NCBI GenBank assembly: GCA_031257195.1
Contig: JAIRPD010000029.1
Coordinates: forward strand, 1 to 35,563
DNA length: 35,563 nucleotides
From: Treponema sp.
GTDB taxonomy: Bacteria; Spirochaetota; Spirochaetia; Treponematales; Breznakiellaceae
Direction of reading: 5' to 3'
The notes under the pieces were generated by a model that was not told the origin of the DNA, ran no database searches, and worked only from the letters and a program-made list of their open reading frames with translations. This document shows positions 7,813 to 17,151 of this stretch, piece after piece. Position numbers and translations under genes: made by a program. Each line of letters starts with the position of its first letter. Positions within the stretch are counted from its first letter, which is position 1.

Positions 7813-9117
7813 TCAGAGCCGCCTGTTTTTGCCCGCGGGCCGGATCAGGGGAGGGGCCTCGCCCCGCCAGGTAACAAAGAGGGGGTCCCCGCCAACCTCC
7901 ACCTCCGGGTCCGCGGAAAGGGGAACCGCCGGGCCGCCGTGAATGTCCTGGCGGAAAACGCCGGCGGCGCCCTCCAGGATAAGGCGGATCCTCCGCTTGT
8001 CTCCGCTTTCGGTCCACAAAAGAAGGACGCGGGTTCCATCCTTCTTCCTAAAGTACAGACTAACAAGCCCCCGGAAGACCCCTTCCCGCCGGGGGAATTC
8101 AGGGCGGTACTCCGCCCCCGCCAGGTGATGGGCGGTGAGCATAAAGGCCCTCGCCCCGGGTTTAAGGGTCCTGTCGGGGTAGATAAGGCCAAAAAAGTGC
8201 TCAAAGTTCCAGTGATCCGGTACGGCGCTGGGGACATACTCGTCCATAAGCTCATACCAAATCACGTTTCGGACCGCCCCGCTCCGGGCGGCCAGGCCGC
8301 TTAGGGTTTTAACGATGTACGCGCCGTAGCGGTCCAGCCGGATCGGGGAGATGCCGCCGGTGGCGTAGCCCGCCTCGGTGATCCAAATGGGCTTGCGGTA
8401 ATCCGCTTTGTCCAGAAGCTTCCGCAGCTTGTCCACCTGCCGGATCGTCCCCCGGGGGCTCAGGCTGTAGGGGTGAATCGAAAAGCCGTCGGTGTGTTCC
8501 AGGGCGCCGGCGGCGATCATCCCCCGGGTAAAGCGCCGGGAAAACCGGGCGGTGGACCCCGCCAGGATCACCGCGTGGGGGTCGGTTTCCCGCGCCTTCG
8601 CCGCCGCGGCCCGGGAGAGGGCAAAGAAGTGTTCGTCCGAACCTTTCCAGAAAACCCAGTTTGGCTCGTTCCAGATTTCAAAGGCCGCTACCTTCCCCCG
8701 GTAACGGCTCACCACCTGTTCCGTGTAGGCAAGGAAGTAGGGGATTTCCCGGTCCGTCATGTCCCGGTGTTCCCGGCGGTCCTGGTAGAGCCAGGGGTTG
8801 TCAAAGCCCAGGATGTATACCAGCTTTTTCCCCGCGGAAACGGTCTTGGACACATAGTTGTCCGCGTGCTGGAAGTTCCAGGTCCCTTCCCGGGGTTCAA
8901 CGCTGGACCACCGCAGGGTGGTGCGGGTCCATACCGTCCCCAGTTGATCGAGCAGATCAAAATCTTCTTTTTCCAGGGGGGAGCGATCCGGGGAAACGCC
9001 AAAGAAATCCTCCGGTATCTGGGCGGGTTCCGGGGGGCCGTAGGGGGTGGAAACACAGGACAGGAAGAGCCCCGCGGCCAGGGCGGCGGCCGCGAGGGGG
9101 CGGGGGCGGGGGTTCAT
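7813..9117 (-). CDS. glycoside hydrolase clan GH-A lipoprotein (GH39/GH5-like)
   Basis: 434 aa from the ATG at 9117. The N-terminus has a lipoprotein signal ending LFLSC (Cys21), so the enzyme should be lipid-anchored outside the cytoplasm. A TIM-barrel glycosidase follows: the acid/base Glu151 in FEIWNEPNW, IHPY at 214-217, and the likely nucleophile Glu248 in WITEAGY. The spacing fits clan GH-A retaining enzymes; GH39 beta-xylosidase-like seems closest, but I cannot fix the substrate. The start overlaps the previous gene's stop (ATGA, 9114-9117), which decides against the 29-aa longer frame and implies translational coupling. It is the third gene after rlmE and the phosphodiesterase-like lipoprotein. 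Confidence 0.8.
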   Translation of the reverse strand: MNPRPRPLAAAALAAGLFLSCVSTPYGPPEPAQIPEDFFGVSPDRSPLEKEDFDLLDQLGTVWTRTTLRWSSVEPREGTWNFQHADNYVSKTVSAGKKLVYILGFDNPWLYQDRREHRDMTDREIPYFLAYTEQVVSRYRGKVAAFEIWNEPNWVFWKGSDEHFFALSRAAAAKARETDPHAVILAGSTARFSRRFTRGMIAAGALEHTDGFSIHPYSLSPRGTIRQVDKLRKLLDKADYRKPIWITEAGYATGGISPIRLDRYGAYIVKTLSGLAARSGAVRNVIWYELMDEYVPSAVPDHWNFEHFFGLIYPDRTLKPGARAFMLTAHHLAGAEYRPEFPRREGVFRGLVSLYFRKKDGTRVLLLWTESGDKRRIRLILEGAAGVFRQDIHGGPAVPLSADPEVEVGGDPLFVTWRGEAPPLIRPAGKNRRL

Positions 9118-10040
9118 TGAAAAAGATCCCCCAGGGGCCGCCCGGTCCACTCCCCGGGAATCTCCAGCCCCAGGATCGCCGCCATGGTGGGGGCTATATC
9201 GCAAATGCTTACCGGCGGGGGGATGGTAAAGCCCTCCTTAACGCCCCGGCCGCGGATAATCAGGGGAATGGCGCGCTGTTTGGGGAGGTTGTGGCCATGG
9301 CCCCAGAAGCTGCCCCCATGATCCGCGGAGATCACAAAGACCGTCTCATCGTAGATCCCCGCCTCTTTTACCGCGTCCTCGATAAGGCCGATATACCCGT
9401 CCATTTCGTTCAGCCGCCGGTAATAGGCCCTGGAGCCCCAGCGTTTTTCATGGCCCGTTCCGTCGGGCTCGTCAAACACCACCGCGGTAAAGACGGGCTT
9501 TTTCTCCCTGATGTAGGCCGCGACTTCCCGGGCCGATTCCGCCGTGGACCGGATCCGGCGTTTTTCCGCGGCGGCGTCGTCGCAAAGGCCGGCCAGGGGT
9601 TCCCATTCGTAAAACAGCACCGCGCCGCCCGCTTTCCCGGGGTGGTTTTTAAGGACCGTAAACAATGAGGGGAAATCCCCCCGGCCTTCCCGAATTTCCG
9701 GGGCCGCGCCGCTGAAAAGGGAACTCCAGTTGGGCCAGCTTACCGTGGGCAGAACCGCCCGGGCCTTGAACGTGGAGGCCCCCCGGGCGATCATCCCCTT
9801 GACCCTGGGCATGTCCGCTTTGGACACATAGGCCCCTCCCCAGCCGTCCAGGCCGATAAAGACCAGGCGCCGGGCCCCGGTTCCGCCCCGCGCCGGGATG
9901 GCCGCCGGGGGAGCCGGGGGGGGAGCCGGGTTCGGATTGCCCGCGCAGGCGGCGGCGAGGAGGACCGCGCAAAGGCTTAGCGCACGAAGACCCGGGGCGC
10001 GGCGGAGGCGGAGGGCGGGGAAAAACGGCCTTTTCATCAT
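9114..10040 (-). CDS. alkaline-phosphatase-superfamily lipoprotein (type I phosphodiesterase/NPP-like)
   Basis: 308 aa. The signal peptide ends LAAAC (Cys32), followed by a proline/alanine-rich linker, so the protein is probably a periplasm- or surface-facing lipoprotein. The catalytic domain shows the two-metal pattern of the NPP branch: Asp65 in GLDGWG, nucleophile Ser101 in PTVSWPNW, Asp193 and His197 in EPDGTGH, Asp240-His241 in SADHGG, and His in GHGHN. Family members hydrolyse phosphodiester or nucleotide bonds; the substrate here is unknown. Ser instead of the commoner Thr at the nucleophile position is acceptable in this superfamily. The start ATG overlaps the rlmE stop (ATGA, 10037-10040), and AAGG lies just upstream. 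Confidence 0.8.
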   Translation of the reverse strand: MMKRPFFPALRLRRAPGLRALSLCAVLLAAACAGNPNPAPPPAPPAAIPARGGTGARRLVFIGLDGWGGAYVSKADMPRVKGMIARGASTFKARAVLPTVSWPNWSSLFSGAAPEIREGRGDFPSLFTVLKNHPGKAGGAVLFYEWEPLAGLCDDAAAEKRRIRSTAESAREVAAYIREKKPVFTAVVFDEPDGTGHEKRWGSRAYYRRLNEMDGYIGLIEDAVKEAGIYDETVFVISADHGGSFWGHGHNLPKQRAIPLIIRGRGVKEGFTIPPPVSICDIAPTMAAILGLEIPGEWTGRPLGDLFQ

Positions 10041-10666
10041 ACTTCTACCTTACTTCTTTTTCCCAGGCCGATATAGTAGGTCTCGAAGGAATCTCCCCGG
10101 CAGGCCGCGGGTTTAAAGGCCCTAACGCCGGTAAAATCCCGCCGCAGCCGCCCCAGCAGTTCCGCGGCGCCGGGTCCCTGAAAGACCTTTACCGCCAGGT
10201 TCCCCCCCGGCGCCAGGCATTGGTCCGCGTAGAGCAGAACCTCTTCCGCCAGGGCCAGCGACCGGGGAACGTCCACCGTCCGGGAACCGGTGGTGGCCGG
10301 GGCGGCGTCGCTGACAATGGCCGTGTATGGACCCCGGCGGAGCAGTTCCTCCCTCACCGGGGGGCTGGTAAAATCTCCCTGGATAAAAAAAAAGTCCGGG
10401 CCGTCGAAGCGATCCCCATCGTAACGCCGGGACAGGGCCTGGAGGTCCGCCGCGGCGAGGAAAGCGCCGGGGTAATGGCGGAGGATGTAGAGGCTCCAGC
10501 TTCCCGGCGCGGCCCCCAGGTCCAGAACCCGCGGGTTTCCCCCCCGGGGGGGAGTAAGGAGGCGGAATTTCCCGTCAATCTCCTCGAGCTTGTATACCGA
10601 CCGGGCGGGGTAGCCCGCTTTCTGGGCTTTTAGGGACCAGGAATCGGGTTTATCGTAGGCGGACAC
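10037..10666 (-). CDS. rlmE: 23S rRNA 2'-O-ribose U2552 methyltransferase RlmE (FtsJ)
   Basis: 209 aa from the GTG at 10666, the same length as E. coli RlmE. It uses S-adenosylmethionine to methylate the A-loop of 23S rRNA during large-subunit maturation. The SAM loop is VLDLGAAPGSW (47-57) and the K-D-K-E catalytic set is Lys26, Asp120, Lys160 and Glu195. The open frame continues far upstream through the prenyl synthase gene on the other strand, but GGGAGGAG 7 nt before the GTG and the family length settle the start. It is first in an ATGA-linked operon with two lipoprotein enzymes, an unexpected partnership. Confidence 0.88.
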   Translation of the reverse strand: MSAYDKPDSWSLKAQKAGYPARSVYKLEEIDGKFRLLTPPRGGNPRVLDLGAAPGSWSLYILRHYPGAFLAAADLQALSRRYDGDRFDGPDFFFIQGDFTSPPVREELLRRGPYTAIVSDAAPATTGSRTVDVPRSLALAEEVLLYADQCLAPGGNLAVKVFQGPGAAELLGRLRRDFTGVRAFKPAACRGDSFETYYIGLGKRSKVEV

Positions 10667-10667
10667 C

Positions 10668-10696
10668 TTAACACTCCTCCCCGGCGCGGGTACAAT
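10668..10696 (+). promoter_or_regulatory. sigma70-type promoter giving a leaderless prenyl-synthase mRNA
   Basis: TTAACA (10668-10673), a 17-bp spacer, TACAAT (10691-10696). The -10 ends 6 nt before the ATG at 10703, so the transcript should start at or next to the start codon. The promoter overlaps the translation start region of the divergent rlmE. Confidence 0.75.
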
Positions 10697-10702
10697 GGGG
10701 TT

Positions 10703-11761
10703 ATGGATAGGGAGTATATCCGGCGGATTGAAAAAATAGAAGCCCTGCTCAATGACCGGTTCCCCTCGCCGCCCGGGCCCGCCTGGCTGGGGGAAACCTT
10801 TCCCGGCCTGGACCTGAGGCCGGAACAGACGGCGGCCCTCCTGGAGCCGGGACGGGATCTCCTGAACCGGGGGGGTAAGCGCTGGCGGCCCCTGCTTTCT
10901 CTCCTGGTCTGCGAAGCCCTGGGCGGGGGCGAGGCGGTTCTGCCCCTGCTTCCCCTGGTGGAATTCTGCCACAACGCCAGCCTGATCCACGATGATCTGG
11001 AGGATAACTCCAGTCAAAGACGGGGCGGCCCCGCGCTGCACCTCCTCTATGGGGAAGACACGGCGATCAATACGGGCTGTTTTTTGTATTTTTTGCCCCT
11101 CGTCTCTTTGGAAAACTGGGAGGCCGGCGGGGAGGCCCAAAACCGGGTCTGGCGGCTTTGGGGGGAGCATATCCGGCGGCTCCACCTGGGACAGTCCATG
11201 GATATCGCCTGGCACCGGGATCCGGCGGCGGTTCCTTCCATAGAGGAATATATGCTTATGTGCCGCCTGAAAACAGGCTGCCTGGCCCGCTTTGCCGCCC
11301 TTTTGGGGGCCGCCGCCGCGCCGGCCCCGGGGGCCGCCGTAACCGGGGCGCTGGGGGCCGCGGCGGAAAAGCTGGGGGTGGGTTTCCAGATCCTGGACGA
11401 TGTAAAAAACGTCGGCGCCGGTACGCCGGGTAAAAAGCGGGGCGACGACGTGGTGGAGGGAAAGAAAAGCCTCCCGGTACTCCTCTTTTTGGGGGATGGG
11501 GCGGTCCCCCCCCCCGAACGGGAGGAACGGGCCGCCCTGATCAGGCGCTGTTTTCAGGCCGCCCGGAAGGGGGGGGCCGCGGTCCCGGAGGTGGAGGAAT
11601 GTATCGCCGCCCTGGCCCGGGCGGGGGTTCTGGAAGAGGCGGAAAGGCGGGGCCGGGCCCTGATCGCCGAGGCGGGGGCGGTTTTCGCCGCCCTTCCGGC
11701 GGCGGATACCGGCGCCCGGAACCTCCTGGGGGGCCTCGCGGAACTGTTGGGACAACAATGA
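10703..11761 (+). CDS. polyprenyl (geranylgeranyl/farnesyl-type) diphosphate synthase
   Basis: 352 aa trans-isoprenyl diphosphate synthase, which chains isopentenyl diphosphate onto an allylic primer. Visible motifs: GGKRWRPLL (57-65), the first Asp-rich motif HDDLED (96-101) followed by QRRGGP, and the second motif ILDDVKN with Asp232-Asp233. The second motif has Asn where the usual DDxxD ends. It is followed by PGKKRGDDVVEGKKSLPVL, as in archaeal-like synthases. Chain length cannot be read safely; the residues before HDDLED are small (NAS), which does not suggest very short products. No Shine-Dalgarno precedes the ATG, which fits the leaderless promoter. The stop overlaps the next gene's start (ATGA). 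Confidence 0.85.
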   Translation: MDREYIRRIEKIEALLNDRFPSPPGPAWLGETFPGLDLRPEQTAALLEPGRDLLNRGGKRWRPLLSLLVCEALGGGEAVLPLLPLVEFCHNASLIHDDLEDNSSQRRGGPALHLLYGEDTAINTGCFLYFLPLVSLENWEAGGEAQNRVWRLWGEHIRRLHLGQSMDIAWHRDPAAVPSIEEYMLMCRLKTGCLARFAALLGAAAAPAPGAAVTGALGAAAEKLGVGFQILDDVKNVGAGTPGKKRGDDVVEGKKSLPVLLFLGDGAVPPPEREERAALIRRCFQAARKGGAAVPEVEECIAALARAGVLEEAERRGRALIAEAGAVFAALPAADTGARNLLGGLAELLGQQ

Positions 11762-12306
11762 AAGAAGCGGAAATTTGGGGAGTCGCCGAGACCTCGGAGG
11801 GGAACGTCGTTTTTATCAAACCCCTGGACTCGGAATACTCGGTACCGATCTTTATCGGCCAGTTGGAGGCTCAAAGCATACTGATTGGCTTTGGGGGGAT
11901 CGTAACCCCCCGGCCTTTGACCGCGGATCTGATCCTCGGCCTGGCCCGGGAGGCGGAATTTGCCCTGGACAGGGTGGAAATTCGCGATCTTAGGGACAAC
12001 ACTTTCTACGCCCGGCTTGTTTTTTCCCGGCCCCGGGGGGAGGAGATCCTCATGGATTCCCGGCCTTCCGACGCCCTGGCCCTGGCGGTCCGCTGTAAAT
12101 GCCCCCTTTACATAGCCGAAAAGGTGGTAAAAGAGGCGGGCGTCCCGGCGGATGACCTGACCGGCGCGTCCAAAACAGACCGGGAAGCGCAAAAGGCGGT
12201 CCTTAAAGCCGAACTGGAGGAGGCGGTGGCGGCGGAAAACTACGAACGGGCGGCGGAACTCCGGGACGCGCTGATCCTGCTGGATAATTCCGGGGAAAAC
12301 GCGTAA
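11758..12306 (+). CDS. bifunctional nuclease (BFN/DUF151) domain protein with C-terminal UVR motif
   Basis: 182 aa. Residues about 1-135 form a BFN domain: VFIKPLDSEYSVPIFIGQLEA, then the conserved DSRPSDALALAVRC stretch. The C-terminal 35 residues (KAELEEAVAAENYERAAELRD) match the UvrB/UvrC interaction (UVR) helix pair. BFN proteins are reported to have DNase/RNase activity in plants, while the role of the bacterial forms is poorly defined. The ATG overlaps the prenyl-synthase stop (ATGA at 11758-11761) without a nearby Shine-Dalgarno, so translation is probably coupled. A promoter for the next gene starts 6 nt after the stop. Confidence 0.82.
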   Translation: MKEAEIWGVAETSEGNVVFIKPLDSEYSVPIFIGQLEAQSILIGFGGIVTPRPLTADLILGLAREAEFALDRVEIRDLRDNTFYARLVFSRPRGEEILMDSRPSDALALAVRCKCPLYIAEKVVKEAGVPADDLTGASKTDREAQKAVLKAELEEAVAAENYERAAELRDALILLDNSGENA

Positions 12307-12311
12307 AGGTA

Positions 12312-12340
12312 TTGCAAGCGCCGCGATAATGTGGTATAGT
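12312..12340 (+). promoter_or_regulatory. sigma70-type promoter for the LysM/M23 peptidase
   Basis: TTGCAA (12312-12317), a 17-bp spacer, TATAGT (12335-12340). The predicted leader is about 90 nt to the ATG at 12436. Confidence 0.7.
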
Positions 12341-12435
12341 TTAGGGGGTGGTTTGCCGAGAATAAAAGCAAACTCTTGTAAAAAAGGGAGTGGCGCGGTA
12401 AAGTAAGTTTTGTTGATTTACGGAGTTTTCATAGT

Positions 12436-13422
12436 ATGTTGATTTTTTTACGAAGGTTCGCCCTTACCGGGGGAATCCTGAAAATTATAGGCACCGCTTC
12501 TCTGGTGTTGTGCCTGATCGTTTTCTTCTTCGCGGGACGGGAAAGGATTGTTAAAACCGACGCCGTTCCCGAGGAAAGCATGGGGGGCCGGGAAAACGAG
12601 GTTACCGCCGATCAGGCCTCCCTGGAAACGGAGGGCCTGTCCGAGCCGGCGGAATTCGCCCAGCCCAGGATGCTGCTTTTCACCTCCTACCAGATTAAAC
12701 AGGGGGATGTGCTGGGCGAGGTGGCTAAACGGTTCGGCCTTTCCGGCGATACCCTTATGTCGGTGAATAACTTAAAAAACGCCAACTCCGTTCAACTGGG
12801 TCAAACCTTACGGGTTCCCAACCAGGATGGGATTTTCTACGCCGTCAAAAAGGGCGATACGCTTAAAAGCATCGGTACAAAGTACAAGGTGGAGCCCGAA
12901 AAGGTCCAGGTGGCAAACGAGCTTTTTTCGGATCAGATCAACCCCAATACCAGCCTTTTCCTTCCCGGGGCGGTTATTCCCCAGGAAGAACTGCAGCCCC
13001 AGCTGGTCTCCCGGCCTCAGCCGCCGCAGTTGGACGGCGATCTGTTCCTCTGGCCTGTCCGGGGACGCCTTACCTCGTACTACGGCCGCCGCAGGAGTCC
13101 TTTTTCCCGGGGCTGGTCTTTCCACGACGGCCTGGATGTGGCGGCTCCCACGGGGACGCCGGTCAAGGCGGCCATGGCGGGCCGGGTTACCAGTGTCGGC
13201 TGGGATAACACCTACGGTAACATGATACTAATCACCCACGCCGATGGGTATAAAACCCTTTACGGCCACCTGGATTCCATAGACATCAGGGCGGGAACAT
13301 CCGTGGCCGCGGGAACGGTTATCGGCACGGTGGGTAACACCGGGCTCAGTACCGGCCCTCACCTGCACTTTACGGTGTATAAAGACGGGTCCTCCGTTAA
13401 TCCCCGGAAGTTCCTCCGCTAG
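12436..13422 (+). CDS. LysM-containing M23 peptidase (cell-wall endopeptidase)
   Basis: 328 aa. A single transmembrane segment (about 13-33) anchors the protein with its bulk outside the cytoplasm. Two LysM peptidoglycan-binding motifs follow (about 84-128, YQIKQGDVLGEVAKRFG; about 134-178, YAVKKGDTLKSIGTKYK). The M23 lasso domain spans about 228-325, with zinc ligands His230 and Asp234 (HDGLD) and His311 (HLHF), and active-site His278 (YGHLD). All key residues are present, so it should be an active endopeptidase rather than an EnvC-type activator. A GGAG lies about 12 nt before the ATG, which is rather far. It has its own promoter and long leader. Confidence 0.88.
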   Translation: MLIFLRRFALTGGILKIIGTASLVLCLIVFFFAGRERIVKTDAVPEESMGGRENEVTADQASLETEGLSEPAEFAQPRMLLFTSYQIKQGDVLGEVAKRFGLSGDTLMSVNNLKNANSVQLGQTLRVPNQDGIFYAVKKGDTLKSIGTKYKVEPEKVQVANELFSDQINPNTSLFLPGAVIPQEELQPQLVSRPQPPQLDGDLFLWPVRGRLTSYYGRRRSPFSRGWSFHDGLDVAAPTGTPVKAAMAGRVTSVGWDNTYGNMILITHADGYKTLYGHLDSIDIRAGTSVAAGTVIGTVGNTGLSTGPHLHFTVYKDGSSVNPRKFLR

Positions 13423-13875
13423 GCGTTGTTGGTAACCGGGCGTGGCGGGTACTTTTACTTTTACGCGGAACGTTTTACCGTAAAGGTGCGAAGAAAGCGT
13501 GTGTTCAAGGTAAAACGCCTCGGGGCGCCTGTAGGGTAAAAGGGTAAGGTTCGCGAGTTTCCGCGGTCCTCGGTTAAATTTCTATTTACGCGCCGCCCAT
13601 CCTAAAGGCGGTTCAAAAACGCGCGTCATTTCTGGAAACCCACCCATAAAGGACGCCCGGCTCACCTTCGAGAAACGCGGGAATATATATCTATACATGT
13701 TGTACTTGTATAGAAAAATGTCCGCCGCCGCCGCCGGGTAAACCCGGTAAACCATGGAAATAAACCGAAAAGGCGGGGAATCAAAGGGTAAATCCGGTCA
13801 TGTTCTTGCTTCGCGATAACACGGCGCTTCTTAATCAAGGGATTTTGACTCTTTTTCAAATTTAAAAAATTTTTC
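13423..13875 (+). other. non-coding region upstream of glpK with recurring GGTAAA motifs
   Basis: About 450 bp without a convincing gene, becoming AT-rich after about 13660. The motif GGTAAA or a close variant recurs: GTAAAGG near 13480, AGGTAAAACG near 13508, AGGGTAAAAGGGTAAGG at 13533-13549, GGGTAAACCCGGTAAACC near 13737 and AGGGTAAATCC near 13785. CCGGGT-AA-ACCCGG forms a small palindrome within it. A 23-bp dyad lies at 13691-13713. No terminator for the upstream peptidase gene is clear. The region may hold operators for glycerol control or a small RNA; neither is shown. Confidence 0.5.
13691..13713. promoter_or_regulatory. operator-like dyad CTATACA-N9-TGTATAG
   Basis: CTATACA and TGTATAG are exact inverted copies flanking 9 bases, with partial further symmetry inside (GT/AC). 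It resembles a dimeric regulator site, but it is about 185 bp upstream of the glpK -35 box, so its target is uncertain. Confidence 0.4.
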
Positions 13876-13904
13876 TTTACAATACACTCCAAAGGATTTA
13901 TACT
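13876..13904 (+). promoter_or_regulatory. sigma70-type promoter of the glycerol genes
   Basis: TTTACA (13876-13881), a 17-bp spacer, TATACT (13899-13904), in an AT-rich setting. The leader is about 60 nt and ends with AGGAGG (13963-13968), 5 nt before the glpK ATG. Confidence 0.8.
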
Positions 13905-13964
13905 GTGCCAGATATTAAGATAAAACCGGGGCGTTTGTTTCAGGATTTTATCTAAAAACTTTAG

Positions 13965-15464
<1,500 letters not shown>

Positions 15465-15498
15465 CAAACCCGGAAGTTCCGCGGGAACTCCGTCCCCG

Positions 15499-15644
15499 GG
15501 ATACGCCCTGAAACGTCATGTTTCACGGCGTATCCTCCGGCGGGCGGCCCGTTCCCCGCGGGGCTTACCCTGACAAAGGGATGGCTTTCGCGGTCTGTCC
15601 GCCCCTCCGGCGGACGGACCGCGCTGTCCGGCGCCGCGCGCCGG
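15499..15644. repeat. three stem-loops between glpK and the G3P dehydrogenase gene
   Basis: 15499-15535 is GGATACGCC/GGCGTATCC enclosing TGAAAC/GTTTCA with one C-C mismatch. 15589-15623 is a 15-bp stem CGCGGTCTGTCCGCC with one T-G pair and a 5-nt loop. 15628-15644 is CCGGCGC/GCGCCGG. None has a T-run, so they look like processing or stabilising elements or mobile palindromes rather than terminators. Together with flanking bases they fill most of the 226-bp gap. Confidence 0.75.
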
Positions 15645-15690
15645 AAACAAAGGCCTTTGACGGCAAATTATGAGAAAAGCAGGGTAAATC

Positions 15691-17151
15691 ATGGAAGATG
15701 TCATTATCATTGGCGGCGGTGTTTGCGGATGCTCGCTGTTGTACGAATTAAGCCGCTACAGGCTCAACACCCTTCTGCTGGAACGGGAAAACGATGTGGC
15801 CTGCGGCACGACCAAGGGAAACAGCGCCATCATCCACGCCGGCTACGATCCGGAGCCAGACACGGAAATGGCCCGCCTTAATGTGGAAGGAAACGTTCTA
15901 ACGCGGGAATTATGCCGCGATCTGGACATTCTGTTCAAAAACATAGGATCCCTGGTCGTGGGCTTTAACGATGAGGATCGTGAATCCATACAAAAACTCC
16001 TGGAAAAGGGCGTTAAAAACGGCGTTCCGGGGCTTAGGATCGTCGAGGGGGAGGAGCTCTTTAAAATGGAGCCCAACCTGAGCCGGGAAGTGGTCTGCGC
16101 CCTCTACGCCCCCACCGCCGGTATTGTCTGCCCCTGGGAGATGGCCTCGGCCCAGGCGGAATGCGCCGTCCAGGGGGGCGGCAAGGTGGAACTGGACTGT
16201 GAGGTAACGGCGATCAAAAAAGAGGGAGAGGGCTTTACGGTAAAAACCAGCAAGGGGGATTACCGAGCCCGCTTTGTGGTTAACGCCGCGGGGGTGGACT
16301 CCGATCTGGTAAGCCAGATGCTTGAATCCAGGTATTTCACGATTACCCCCAAGAGCGGGGAATACTTTGTCCTGGACACCACGGAGGAAAAACTCGTCAA
16401 CATGACGGTCTTCCCCTGCCCCTCCAAACTGGGCAAGGGGGTTCTGGTTTCCCCCACGGTCCACGGCAATATCATCGCGGGACCGGACAGCAAAAATTCC
16501 CCCCGGGGGGATTATTCCTGTACCGCCGCGGGGCTTGAGTATGTGCGGAAAAACGCCCTGCGCTGCGTCCCCGGCATTAACTTCCGGGCCTCGATACGGA
16601 ACTTCTCCGGTCTCCGGGCCGACGCGGGCCTTGAGGACTTTATCGTGGGGGAATCCAGGGAAGTGCCGGGCTTCTTTAACATCGCCGCGGTTAAATCGCC
16701 GGGACTCACCTCGTCGCCCGCGATCGCCAGGGAAATCGCCGGGCAGATCAAGGCAAAGGGCCTGGCCTTTGAGCCAAACCCCCACTTTGTGGCGAAACGG
16801 AAGATCAAGCGTTTCCACGACATGAACGAGGGGGAACGGAGGGCGGCGATCAAGGAAAACCCCCTCTACGGAACCATCGTGTGCCGCTGCGAAACGGTAA
16901 CCGAGGGCGAAATTGTGGACGCCCTGAACCGGCCCCTGCCGCCCCGGTCCCTGGACGCGGTAAAACGGCGCTGCCGGCCCGGAACGGGCCGCTGCCAGGG
17001 GGGGTTCTGCGGCCCCAAGGTGCTGGAACTTATTTCCCGGCACTATAACGTCAAGCCCGAAGAGATACCCAAAGACAGGAAGGGAATGTACATCGTCACG
17101 GGACCGACAAAAAAAACACAGACTTCCAAAGAAGCGGGGGGCGCGAAATGA
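15691..17151 (+). CDS. glycerol-3-phosphate dehydrogenase-type FAD oxidoreductase with BFD [2Fe-2S] domain
   Basis: 486 aa. An N-terminal DAO-type FAD fold begins IIIGGGVCGCSLLYELSRY, followed by the GNSAIIHAGYD region. The C-terminal part is a BFD-like [2Fe-2S] module with Cys398 and Cys400 (VCRCETVTEG) and Cys428, Cys435 and Cys440 (RCRPGTGRCQGGFC). This is the arrangement of anaerobic GlpA-like enzymes in Firmicutes and spirochaetes, which oxidise glycerol-3-phosphate to dihydroxyacetone phosphate. L-2-hydroxyglutarate oxidase relatives share the fold, but glpK and glpF on both sides argue for G3P. The ribosome site is AGCAGGG about 6 nt upstream. Its stop overlaps the next start (ATGA, 17148-17151), so the two flavoproteins are likely made as partners. 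Confidence 0.85.
   Translation: MEDVIIIGGGVCGCSLLYELSRYRLNTLLLERENDVACGTTKGNSAIIHAGYDPEPDTEMARLNVEGNVLTRELCRDLDILFKNIGSLVVGFNDEDRESIQKLLEKGVKNGVPGLRIVEGEELFKMEPNLSREVVCALYAPTAGIVCPWEMASAQAECAVQGGGKVELDCEVTAIKKEGEGFTVKTSKGDYRARFVVNAAGVDSDLVSQMLESRYFTITPKSGEYFVLDTTEEKLVNMTVFPCPSKLGKGVLVSPTVHGNIIAGPDSKNSPRGDYSCTAAGLEYVRKNALRCVPGINFRASIRNFSGLRADAGLEDFIVGESREVPGFFNIAAVKSPGLTSSPAIAREIAGQIKAKGLAFEPNPHFVAKRKIKRFHDMNEGERRAAIKENPLYGTIVCRCETVTEGEIVDALNRPLPPRSLDAVKRRCRPGTGRCQGGFCGPKVLELISRHYNVKPEEIPKDRKGMYIVTGPTKKTQTSKEAGGAK

Noticed and set aside
10667-11758. N-terminal extension of RlmE to 573 aa
   Set aside because: It lies antisense to the prenyl synthase, has no family similarity, and the GTG at 10666 has a strong ribosome site and gives the exact family length.
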